Source of the DNA: Tannerella sp.
GTDB lineage: Bacteria; Bacteroidota; Bacteroidia; Bacteroidales; Tannerellaceae
Assembly (NCBI GenBank): GCA_031289275.1
Contig: JAITPV010000159.1
Location: 1 to 33,707, forward strand
Reading direction: 5' to 3'
Length of the DNA: 33,707 nt
Every line of letters starts with the position of its first letter. The stretch's first letter is position 1. The notes under the pieces were generated by a model. That model was not told where the DNA came from, did not search any database, and saw only the letters and a list, made by a program, of their open reading frames with translations. The translations under genes and the position numbers were made by a program. Shown here in pieces: positions 25,601 to 32,109 of this stretch.

Positions 25601-25926
25601 TGAAGATTCGACTGTCCGGTGTAAGTAACTTCCTGTGTCACATATCCGATAAAGGATATCTGGATTACAGCGCCTCGGCTTACTTGCAGGGAAAAGTCTC
25701 CATTCACATCTGTAATGGTACCGTTTGTGGTTCCTTTCACAATAACGGATGCTCCTGCCACAGGGCCAAGGTCATCCTGCACATTTCCTCTCAACGTTGT
25801 ACTTTGTTGAGCAATTCCCGTATTTTCTGCTACCCTATTGTCTTCTGCCCGGACGTTTCCGCCGATACATAAACTCAGAGCTGACAGCAATACACTTAAA
25901 CACATCAACTTAATTCTCTTACGCAT
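22633..25926 (-). CDS. SusC/RagA family TonB-linked outer-membrane transporter
   Basis: Energy-dependent import of a nutrient across the outer membrane, driven by TonB. The 1097-aa product has a signal peptide ending near VRA (residue 27). A carboxypeptidase-like regulatory domain (about 45-125, LRGNVQDDLGPVAGASVIVKGTTNGTITD) follows, then a plug with LAEVVVTALGIKREKRSIGFA and QPLFIVDGVPITND, and a large beta-barrel ending in an aromatic residue (YGFTLNLSF). The order matches the family. The leader of the transcript is unusual: a 127-codon ORF ends 19 bases before this start. No sigma/anti-sigma pair or hybrid two-component regulator is adjacent. Confidence 0.94.
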   Translation of the reverse strand: MRKRIKLMCLSVLLSALSLCIGGNVRAEDNRVAENTGIAQQSTTLRGNVQDDLGPVAGASVIVKGTTNGTITDVNGDFSLQVSRGAVIQISFIGYVTQEVTYTGQSNLQVKLVEDAQTLAEVVVTALGIKREKRSIGFAQETVKGEAFVKAAAPNVISALSGKVAGVIIPATNTLEGGSTRIVIRGNNSIDKNKNNQPLFIVDGVPITNDPGTTSNESGTDWGSSANDLNAFDIEDMSILKGPAAAALYGARGANGVILITTKKGAKHSGIGIDFNASIISTDFYRYGDYQNEYGQGSLGYASQWGIPPFQKNAAGDFTMAPFDEWNGANSWGPRMDGTMVRWWDGELRPYSPLPDNIKSIWESGLSQTYNVAFSGGSEKGTIRLSATHYDNSGFRINSGQQRTTLNLGGHLMVSEKISADVNISYFDNHQKNFVPFGHDNTGGGKIWNYLLPRSYNLDLEKDIWKNPDGTRNDNGGPGGKSMERYYYWRLNTLDDSHYKKRLLGSIAVNYDIASWLKAKVQLGMDNENIDNIRYQPPRDVTGTLDGRYGRQVGRNIEYNHEASLIATKENIFPDINVTGGLGGVYYKRDYYLMRGGTDTNMSSPYIYLLRNYDPANTNFKNNIPEEDFFRKEVQSVYAYLNLSYKNYAFLDVTGRNDWSSTLPQGNNSYFYPSVNGSFVFTDAFDWKSDAFSYGKVRIAHAYSASDETPFLLDPTFASGTLGTATWNKLPGAVPSTNLKPQKTNTWEFGGNLGFFNDRLTLEFTYFDTNSTNQILDSPLPLSSGASGMRINEGQLQTKGFEFMVNLIPVRTKDFRWDLTLTGTRSRNKLLRLVEGAEKVNLGGIFGNDGPSIELVPGQNYGVIYGYDFLYDDNGNRIVNADGKSWQITASKVAIGNATPDLTGGIMNSFRYKNISLSAFIDMSIGGDMWYGSYATMTGFGGGANTVKERNGGGLPYSWTDPDGVGHTANIGVILDGVREVNGAYVKNDIVTHYTDFYKHYGSWGRLAATPSVYDNTWVNFRELILSYQLDSKLLSKVKFIQGATLSLVGRNLFYIYDNAPLGLNPGGSNGAGNSQGIEFGANPVSRSYGFTLNLSF

Positions 25927-25945
25927 AATAAATCATTTTTTTAAT

Positions 25946-26329
25946 TTAACAATAAACACTATTCTCAAGTCCATTCAATAATTCCAAAACTTTACAATTC
26001 AAAGATTTCATTTTCAATTTACAGAAAAGGCGGGTCAGGCCGGACGTAATTCTCCCGTAGCGATATAGCATAAGTCGATCGGCGACCGGAAAAATCCGTA
26101 TCACCCGGCTGTATCCGCAAATAATTGGTGAAATAAGAAAATCCTTTGCCATCGCTTTCTTGATAAAAAACGACGACAGGGGTATATGATTTAAATGAAT
26201 TATTTTTTGTATCTTTTGCGCGTGTATACCTCTCTCTCTCTCTCTCTCTAAAAAATAATCCGACCTAACCAACGCTAAGGCGTTAATTAAACCAAATGAG
26301 GAGAAAATATATCGGACAAGCGCTTTCAT
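25946..26329 (-). CDS. Leader ORF of the susC operon containing an (AG)10 tract
   Basis: A 127-codon ORF begins 35 bases after the susC-operon -7 box and ends 19 bases before the susC ATG. It starts MKALVRYIFSSFGL and passes through a RERERER stretch encoded by (AG)10 at 26230-26249 (plus strand reads CT). No known domain is seen. One repeat unit fewer would shift the ATG frame into another long open frame (containing NYLRIQPGDTDFSGRR), stopping at 26019-26021, a product of 102 aa. One unit more would stop about 43 codons from the start. The ORF may be a regulatory leader, translated mainly for its effect on susC. Whether a stable protein is made is unknown. Confidence 0.45.
   Translation of the reverse strand: MKALVRYIFSSFGLINALALVRSDYFLERERERGIHAQKIQKIIHLNHIPLSSFFIKKAMAKDFLISPIICGYSRVIRIFPVADRLMLYRYGRITSGLTRLFCKLKMKSLNCKVLELLNGLENSVYC
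26230..26249. repeat. (CT)10/(AG)10 microsatellite
   Basis: Ten uninterrupted dinucleotide units, reading (AG)10 in the direction of susC transcription. Such tracts change length by slippage during replication. It lies within the leader ORF. Confidence 0.97.
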
Positions 26330-26363
26330 TTACTTTTTTACTTTTCGTTGTATAATTAGATTG

Positions 26364-26397
26364 CAAAGATAATCTATTATTTCATCCACGATGCAAA
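26364..26397 (-). promoter_or_regulatory. Promoter of the leader ORF-susC-susD operon
   Basis: On the minus strand: TTTG (26394-26397), 22 nt, TATCTTTG (26364-26371). It predicts a leader of about 430 nt before susC. Confidence 0.65.
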
Positions 26398-26585
26398 AAA
26401 ATACATGTTATAGAACATAAAATTTGAAAACGGATACGGCCATGCGGAGGTAATCCGTCAGTATGACGGAGTTATCGGCCATGCGGACGATTATTTTTTT
26501 TGTGTTTGTTCTAATTCTTGTTTATTATTCGCCCTCAAAGTTAGCGCTTTCTGCGAAAAAAAAGCCCTGAACTCCCTGAATGGTT
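26398..26585. other. Spacer with a 12-bp direct repeat and hairpin
   Basis: CGGCCATGCGGA occurs at 26437-26448 and 26476-26487, a 39-base period. Between them is a TCCGTCA-GTA-TGACGGA hairpin (26454-26470). A T-run follows on the plus strand. It could be a terminator, an operator for the divergent promoters, or a small repeat. No ORF is seen. Confidence 0.4.
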
Positions 26586-26615
26586 TTTGGGAATCAGTGA
26601 ATTTTATTACTTTTG
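26586..26615 (+). promoter_or_regulatory. Promoter of the aminotransferase gene
   Basis: TTTG at 26586-26589, 18 nt, then TACTTTTG at 26608-26615. The track start (26587) lies in the promoter. Confidence 0.6.
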
Positions 26616-26631
26616 CTGCTCAAAAACCAGA

Positions 26632-27831
26632 ATGTATATGACACAAGTATCTGAACGTATAGCGAGCCTGTCTCCTTCGGAAACGCTGGCAATGTCGCAA
26701 AAGAGCAGTGAGTTGCAAGCACAGGGGATCGACATCATCAACCTTAGCGTGGGCGAACCCGATTTCTTTACCCCCGATCACATCAAAGCGGCTGCAAAAA
26801 AAGCCATTGATGATAACTTTTCATTCTATTCGCCCGTGCCGGGTTACATGGATCTGCGAAAAGCTATTGTCGCCAAGTTGAAAAACGAAAATGGGCTGGA
26901 TTATACGCCCGATCAGATCGTTGTTTCCAACGGCGCAAAGCAATCGGTGTGTAACGTCCTGTTGAGTATCATCAATCCGGGCGACGAGGTGATTGTTCCC
27001 GCACCGTACTGGGTGAGCTATGTCGAGATGGTGAAATTGGCCGGAGGTACGAACGTGGTCATTACCGCCGGTATTGATCGGGATTTTAAAATCACGCCGG
27101 CTCAACTTGAGGCTGCCGTCACGCCAAAGACGAAAGCCCTGATTCTCTGTTCGCCCTCCAATCCCACCGGAAGCGTATACACGAAGGAGGAGCTGCAAGG
27201 ATTGGCGCAGGTGATTGCCGAATATCCCGAAATCATTGTATTGTCCGACGAAATATACGAACATATTATTTATGCGGGCAAACACGAAAGCATCGCTCAA
27301 TTTGCCGGAATCAAAGACCGTGTGGTCGTTATCAACGGCGTGTCCAAGGCCTATGCGATGACCGGATGGCGTATCGGCTTCATTGCCGCGCCGCTGTGGA
27401 TTGCCAAGGCGACCAACAAATTGCAGGGACAATATACGTCCGGCGCCGGTTCGATTGCCCAGAAAGCGGCCGTGGCAGCCTTCGCCGGAGATCAGCAGTG
27501 CGTGGAGGAAATGCGCCGGACTTTTCTCCGCCGCCGTGACCTGGGCGTCCGCCTGCTCAAGGAAATACCGGGGGTAAAGGTGAACGTGCCCCAGGGTGCG
27601 TTTTATCTCTTTCCCGAAGTAGATGCTTACTTTGGCAAAAGCGCCGGGAATTATCAGGTGAATAATGTAGTAGATCTGGCCATGTATCTGCTGGAAGCCG
27701 GCCATGTGGCCACCGTGGGAGGCGCCGCATTCGGAGCGCCGACGTGTATCCGGCTGTCTTACGCCACGTCGGACGAGAAGCTCGCCGAAGCAATCCGCCG
27801 AATCGGGGAGGCATTGGCAAAACTGTGTTAG
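26632..27831 (+). CDS. Pyridoxal-phosphate aspartate aminotransferase (class I)
   Basis: Interconverts aspartate and 2-oxoglutarate with oxaloacetate and glutamate, in amino-acid metabolism. The 399-aa product has the family start LSPSETLAMSQKSSELQAQGIDIINLSVGEPDF, the substrate-binding SNGAKQSV and PAPYWVSYVEM, CSPSNPTGSVY, and the cofactor lysine in NGVSKAYAMTGWRIGF (K239). The C-terminal arginine motif is in CIRLSYATS. Length is normal. ATG 26632 and ATG 26638 are both possible starts; the first gives MYMTQ. It is a single gene with a terminator behind it. A closely related aminotransferase with different substrate range cannot be excluded. Confidence 0.93.
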   Translation: MYMTQVSERIASLSPSETLAMSQKSSELQAQGIDIINLSVGEPDFFTPDHIKAAAKKAIDDNFSFYSPVPGYMDLRKAIVAKLKNENGLDYTPDQIVVSNGAKQSVCNVLLSIINPGDEVIVPAPYWVSYVEMVKLAGGTNVVITAGIDRDFKITPAQLEAAVTPKTKALILCSPSNPTGSVYTKEELQGLAQVIAEYPEIIVLSDEIYEHIIYAGKHESIAQFAGIKDRVVVINGVSKAYAMTGWRIGFIAAPLWIAKATNKLQGQYTSGAGSIAQKAAVAAFAGDQQCVEEMRRTFLRRRDLGVRLLKEIPGVKVNVPQGAFYLFPEVDAYFGKSAGNYQVNNVVDLAMYLLEAGHVATVGGAAFGAPTCIRLSYATSDEKLAEAIRRIGEALAKLC

Positions 27832-27864
27832 GGGAGGTTCAAAGATTCAAAATTCAAAGATTAA

Positions 27865-27906
27865 AAACACGGGGATGGCGGGATTGTTTCCCGTATCTCC
27901 GTGTTT
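27865..27906. terminator. Bidirectional terminator hairpin
   Basis: AAACACGGGGAT and ATCTCCGTGTTT close a stem, with GCGGGA/TCCCGT inside. It lies between the convergent aminotransferase and oxidoreductase genes and has A and T runs at both feet. Confidence 0.75.
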
Positions 27907-27915
27907 GTTATTACT

Positions 27916-27942
27916 CATCCGCGTAAATCCGTTTCATCCGCG
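27916..27942. repeat. Short CATCCGCG direct repeat
   Basis: CATCCGCG occurs at 27916-27923 and 27935-27942. The sequence CATCCGCGTAAATCCGTTTC looks like a dispersed intergenic repeat met in many bacteria, an impression not tested here. Confidence 0.45.
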
Positions 27943-27948
27943 TTCCGA

Positions 27949-29364
27949 TCAGATTGTGTAATAATCTTCCCATCCTTTGCGAGGCGGCGCACCGGCCAGC
28001 AGGGCGTTGGCAAAGGGATTGTCGGTGATCTTTTTGGTGACGGTGTCAAATTCCAGTTTCCGATTCAATCGCTGTGCAATCACTCCCAGACAGAATACTT
28101 GACTCAGCGGCCCGGCCACCTCGAACGGCGAGCGTGTCTTTTCCTTACCCAGACAGGCCAGCAGGAAGTTTGCATAATGATTGGAAGGCGACGGGGGGAC
28201 TTCCGGCAGTTTGGAAGCTATATCTTTCGCTTTTTCCTCCGGAATGACGGAAAGCGTACTTCCGTGCGAACTGCCTTTGAAGGTCAAATCCTTTCCGTAG
28301 ATGATTTTCCCCGGATTCAGCTTGGTCGGTTGCAGTTTCCCGCCGGCTACGGGCGGCACGTTCGGATCAATGTCCGATGTTCCGTAACCGGCCGGTACGA
28401 CGGGCACGTTGTCTATCCCGTCAAACCAGTTGATGTCCAGCGCCGGCATGTTCTTGCGCGCGGCAAAGCGGAACTGAAGCGTCGACGACATCGGATAAAA
28501 ATAATCATTGTGTTCCTTCAGCATGACCGGAGTGACTTCGTAGGGCAATCCCAGTTCCAGAAACTGATGTACGGTATCAATGAGATGCGCTCCCCAGTCG
28601 CCCAGAGCGCCCATGCCCAGATCATACCAGCATCGCCAGTTACCGAGGTGGTACTTGTCGTTAAATTCATGATACGGAACGGCCATGTTCCAGATGTCCC
28701 AGTCCAGCCCGTCCGGAATCGGCTCTGCCGCCGGATATTTGTATATCCGCGAGTTCCATCCGTGCCAGCGTCGCGCGGCATTCATGTGCGCCGTCACTTC
28801 CGTCACATCCTTGATGATACCGGCGTCTTTCCATGCCTTGAACTGGAAATAATTGGCCTCGGAATGTCCCTGATTACCCATTTGCGTCACCACATTCGGA
28901 TATTTCTTAGCGGCCTCGATCATCCATTCGCCTTCGAGGAACGTCCGGCACATCGGTTTTTCCACATAAATGTGTTTTCCCGACTTGATGGCCTGAATAC
29001 AGACCGGAAAATGGGCGAAATCGGGAATACCGGCCGTTACGGCGTCAAATTCGTTCCCGATCTTGTCGAACATTACCCTGAAATCCTTGAATAATTTGGC
29101 TTTCGGAAACAGGGACATGATCTCCTGCGTATGCTTTGCGCCCATATCGACGTCGCACAGCGCTACGATATTGGCCAGTCCTGTTTTTGCAAACTCCTTG
29201 ATAATCCCGCCGCCCTGGTTTCCAATTCCGATACAGGCCAAATTCACTTTTCCGTTAGCGCCGACTACTTGGCGGTAACTTGCCGCATTTAATTCCAAGC
29301 CACCCATAGCCAATCCGGCAGAAGCTACGGTTGCTGTTTTTAAAAAGTTTCTACGTGTATACAT
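27949..29364 (-). CDS. Gfo/Idh/MocA family oxidoreductase with Tat signal
   Basis: An NAD(P)-dependent sugar or cyclitol dehydrogenase-like enzyme, exported folded through the Tat system. The start is ATG 29364 (MYTRRNFLKTATVASAG), which gives a clean twin-arginine signal; the track start is GTG two codons earlier. The 471-aa product has the Rossmann glycine motif (ACIGIGNQGGGI) and the catalytic EKP at 135-137 (YVEKPMC). The C-terminal domain (WHGWNSRIYKYPAAEPIPDGLDWD) is typical of Bacteroidetes secreted members. The substrate is not evident. It lies 17 bases after the methylase gene on the same strand, with a TTGAGG ribosome-binding site, so it may share its transcript, although the two roles do not obviously belong together. 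Confidence 0.88.
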   Translation of the reverse strand: MYTRRNFLKTATVASAGLAMGGLELNAASYRQVVGANGKVNLACIGIGNQGGGIIKEFAKTGLANIVALCDVDMGAKHTQEIMSLFPKAKLFKDFRVMFDKIGNEFDAVTAGIPDFAHFPVCIQAIKSGKHIYVEKPMCRTFLEGEWMIEAAKKYPNVVTQMGNQGHSEANYFQFKAWKDAGIIKDVTEVTAHMNAARRWHGWNSRIYKYPAAEPIPDGLDWDIWNMAVPYHEFNDKYHLGNWRCWYDLGMGALGDWGAHLIDTVHQFLELGLPYEVTPVMLKEHNDYFYPMSSTLQFRFAARKNMPALDINWFDGIDNVPVVPAGYGTSDIDPNVPPVAGGKLQPTKLNPGKIIYGKDLTFKGSSHGSTLSVIPEEKAKDIASKLPEVPPSPSNHYANFLLACLGKEKTRSPFEVAGPLSQVFCLGVIAQRLNRKLEFDTVTKKITDNPFANALLAGAPPRKGWEDYYTI

Positions 29365-29381
29365 GTGCACCTCAATTTTAT

Positions 29382-32033
29382 TTAATTAGTATAGGAAATA
29401 TTTGTTTCGATAAATTCTCTTTCATCACTGTTCAGATCATACATTTCATATATATATTGATCGATTTTTTGATCTATCGGTGCGTTTTCATTGTTATGCG
29501 TATCCGAAGTCCGCTTATTCACCAACGAAATCAATTCCGATTCTATTTTAATGTTCGGCATCGGAATGTTCAACGTTTCCAATGCCTGGATGCTGATTTG
29601 ATCTTTATTAAACAGCTGTGGCGAGTCGCGCAACATGTAACGCCCCAGTTTGGAATTTAGCACGCCAAGCAGGTATTTTATATGTTGTCCGGTGATGAAA
29701 CACAGCGTGTCCAAAATGGCACACCCGCGGTAATCCATGCAAAAATCCGGCATGGCCGCTTCGCGCGTCCACACAATTTTCTGGCTCATAAAATCATCCC
29801 ATGCTTCATGCATGCCGTAATGTTGCAGAGCATACCATTCAAAAGTCACGCCTACTTCTTTTGTGTCCCGGCTAAACAGACATTCTTTGTATTTCGACAG
29901 ATGTTCATAGATCACCGGATATTGTTGCCGGAAGCGCAATTCAGCCCTTTCGGAAGCGGTCTTAATCGTGGTATCGTACAACAGGGGGAAATGCCAGGGG
30001 ATGCAAATCAGCCAGCGGTCCGATTCTTCCGGCATATAACGCCGGATATCTTCGGCCTGAAGCAGGGGGCGGATAATATCACTGTTTTTGTAATCGGCTA
30101 CGATAAATTCATCTTTGGTCTTCCCGTCAATAATGAAAGCCTCGTCATAGCCGGTGTTAATACCTGAATACATGCGGATATCCCATGTCTCAAGCGGCAT
30201 TCCGGTTTGTTCGATTTTGGCTCTGATATTTTTCTCCATGTCGGAAAGAATAGAGAAGGCGGTCGGAGCAACGGTCGCCAGGCCATTGAAATCTACTGAG
30301 AAAAGCGTTGCATAGTGCGACACGTAATTTTCCAGGGTCGTTTTTTGGGGATCAAAATCATCTTTAATCAGGCAATTCATCATTCGGTATTGGTTTCGCG
30401 CTTTTTGCAGGAGAATGATTCCCTGTTCCGAAAGCGAATTTTCCAACGTGTCCGCACCTTCAAATTCAATCATTAACAGCGGATTTGTGTTTTCCATCAA
30501 ATATTGACGCATCTTGCCGGCCGATGCGGATTTCATCCAGCCGTTGGATGTTATATACGATAAGAAACAATCCGGTTTCAACAATTTGTTTCCCAATTCA
30601 TAAAAGAGACTGAATACATCGCCGGTATGCTTGTAGGCTCTGTAATTCATTCGCTTGTACCGGTCGGCCGATTCGCCCGTCAGTTGACGTTGCATATAAG
30701 GTGGGTTCCCGATGATAACATCGAATCCGATATAATCGCCCGTCTCATTCCATAATTCCGGAAATTCATAACGCCATTCGATCGCCTCTTCAAAGACCGG
30801 ATTATTCTTTATTTCTTCGATTTTCTGTTTACATTTATCCACCATCGCCTGCACATCAAGAATCTTGATTCTTACGGCTTTCATCTCCTGTTCGTCCAAA
30901 GCGAAAAGACCGGGAGCTTTGAGCGTCTCCAATTCCCTTTGCCACTTTAACAGGTCTTCATTATTCCGGTCGTCCCGTACAATTTCCAACTGCATTTTCA
31001 CTTTGAGCATGGTAATCAGTTGGTGCAGGCTGCGTTTTTCTTCCTTTGTACGCGCCCGTTTATAGTCGTTCACGATCTTTTTATAATCGTCTATGCCGTA
31101 TCCGATGCGCTTGAATACCTTCCGCAGGTCTTCTTGCAGGGAAAACCTGCTGACGAGCGCGTCTCCACAACGGACATTACACGCTACTACCGACGAAACA
31201 AAGGAAGGTTTATCTTCCCAACCGGCATGTTTCAGCAGTTCCAGCCATAAACGCAACCGGCATATCGAGACCGCTGTGGGGTCTATATCGACACCGAACA
31301 GACAATGTTCGATGAGGGTTCGTTTTTCTTGCAGTAAAGCGATCTGAATCCGCCGGCTTTCGGGGTTTGACGCCATGAACGGGTAGGTATCGAAACGCTT
31401 TTTATCAAACACCGCCAAATCCTTTCCGTTCACTGCCACTTGATACTGAAACAACGGATTGCCCTCCTTATCGGCCAGGATGCCCAGTTGTGATTTGACG
31501 GCAATCATTTCATTCAGCAGGGTAATCAGGAAATAACCTGTGCGCATGGCCGGGTCACAAAAACGGAGCGTATTAAACGTCTCATTCGCCTCGGCAATAT
31601 TATCGCTGATTTTATACGATAATTCCATCAAGTTGGTACAATCACATCCAATGGCTTCGTTGAAACAGTGTAACACGGCTCGCATGACCGCATCCCCGCA
31701 CATATAGGAACCTGCGTAGGACGGAATGGTTTCGCTCCGGTCCAACTTTTCCGTCACAAAGGACAGGACAGAAACTATTTGCCTGAAATCCACCTCTTCC
31801 TCATACTGAATCTCCTGCATGGCCTCTGCCGCATCTTCCATTTGCAGCGCCCAGGAATTTCCGTCCGCAGGGATCAGGAAATAATTTCCGCTCTCTTTTA
31901 CTTCCATCAAACCTAACCGTTTGAGAAAAGCGGCATACCAAGGTTTTTCCAGAAAAGGAAATTCTTCGGACGGGCGCTCGGTAAATGGCTGAAATGATGG
32001 AATATCCGGTATTATATCGTCGTCTATAAACAT
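29382..32033 (-). CDS. Eco57I/type IIG-like adenine DNA methylase, motif I altered
   Basis: Relatives methylate adenine at a specific DNA site, many with a nuclease in the same chain. The 883-aa product keeps motif IV NPPY (443-446). It also has the insert typical of Bacteroidetes members (GVDIDPTAVSICRLRLWLELLKH) and a TaqI-like specificity region from about residue 615 (SGINTGYDEAFIIDGKT, IIRPLLQAEDIRRY). Motif I, usually DPACGSG, reads DPAMRTGYFL (D160), losing one glycine. The N-terminus is short, with only about 155 residues before motif I and no recognisable PD-(D/E)XK nuclease. It may be a reduced, solitary or inactive enzyme. ATG 32033 follows a TATTTTTG box. No second restriction gene is nearby. 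Confidence 0.82.
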   Translation of the reverse strand: MFIDDDIIPDIPSFQPFTERPSEEFPFLEKPWYAAFLKRLGLMEVKESGNYFLIPADGNSWALQMEDAAEAMQEIQYEEEVDFRQIVSVLSFVTEKLDRSETIPSYAGSYMCGDAVMRAVLHCFNEAIGCDCTNLMELSYKISDNIAEANETFNTLRFCDPAMRTGYFLITLLNEMIAVKSQLGILADKEGNPLFQYQVAVNGKDLAVFDKKRFDTYPFMASNPESRRIQIALLQEKRTLIEHCLFGVDIDPTAVSICRLRLWLELLKHAGWEDKPSFVSSVVACNVRCGDALVSRFSLQEDLRKVFKRIGYGIDDYKKIVNDYKRARTKEEKRSLHQLITMLKVKMQLEIVRDDRNNEDLLKWQRELETLKAPGLFALDEQEMKAVRIKILDVQAMVDKCKQKIEEIKNNPVFEEAIEWRYEFPELWNETGDYIGFDVIIGNPPYMQRQLTGESADRYKRMNYRAYKHTGDVFSLFYELGNKLLKPDCFLSYITSNGWMKSASAGKMRQYLMENTNPLLMIEFEGADTLENSLSEQGIILLQKARNQYRMMNCLIKDDFDPQKTTLENYVSHYATLFSVDFNGLATVAPTAFSILSDMEKNIRAKIEQTGMPLETWDIRMYSGINTGYDEAFIIDGKTKDEFIVADYKNSDIIRPLLQAEDIRRYMPEESDRWLICIPWHFPLLYDTTIKTASERAELRFRQQYPVIYEHLSKYKECLFSRDTKEVGVTFEWYALQHYGMHEAWDDFMSQKIVWTREAAMPDFCMDYRGCAILDTLCFITGQHIKYLLGVLNSKLGRYMLRDSPQLFNKDQISIQALETLNIPMPNIKIESELISLVNKRTSDTHNNENAPIDQKIDQYIYEMYDLNSDEREFIETNISYTN

Positions 32034-32054
32034 GCTTACATATAAATAACTCTA

Positions 32055-32062
32055 CAAAAATA
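32055..32062 (-). promoter_or_regulatory. -7 box for the methylase gene
   Basis: Minus-strand TATTTTTG, 21 bases before the ATG at 32033. No good -33 partner is visible. Confidence 0.5.
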
Positions 32063-32074
32063 GATAAAATTTCG

Positions 32075-32082
32075 TACCTTTG
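32075..32082 (+). promoter_or_regulatory. -7 box for the aminopeptidase gene
   Basis: TACCTTTG, 27 bases before ATG 32110. It is 12 bp from the divergent methylase box, so the two promoters must overlap. Confidence 0.55.
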
Positions 32083-32109
32083 CTTCACTTCTTACTAAAA
32101 AACGCGCTT

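Noticed and set aside
20888-26397. A complete polysaccharide utilisation locus
   Set aside because: Only susC and susD are present; no glycoside hydrolase, lyase, sulfatase or dedicated regulator is linked.
26821-27705. 294-aa minus-strand ORF opposite the aminotransferase
   Set aside because: Antisense shadow; the plus strand has all family motifs and its own promoter.
27901-29094. 397-aa plus-strand ORF opposite the Gfo/Idh/MocA gene
   Set aside because: A shadow of the oxidoreductase codons; the opposite strand has a Tat signal, Rossmann motif and EKP.
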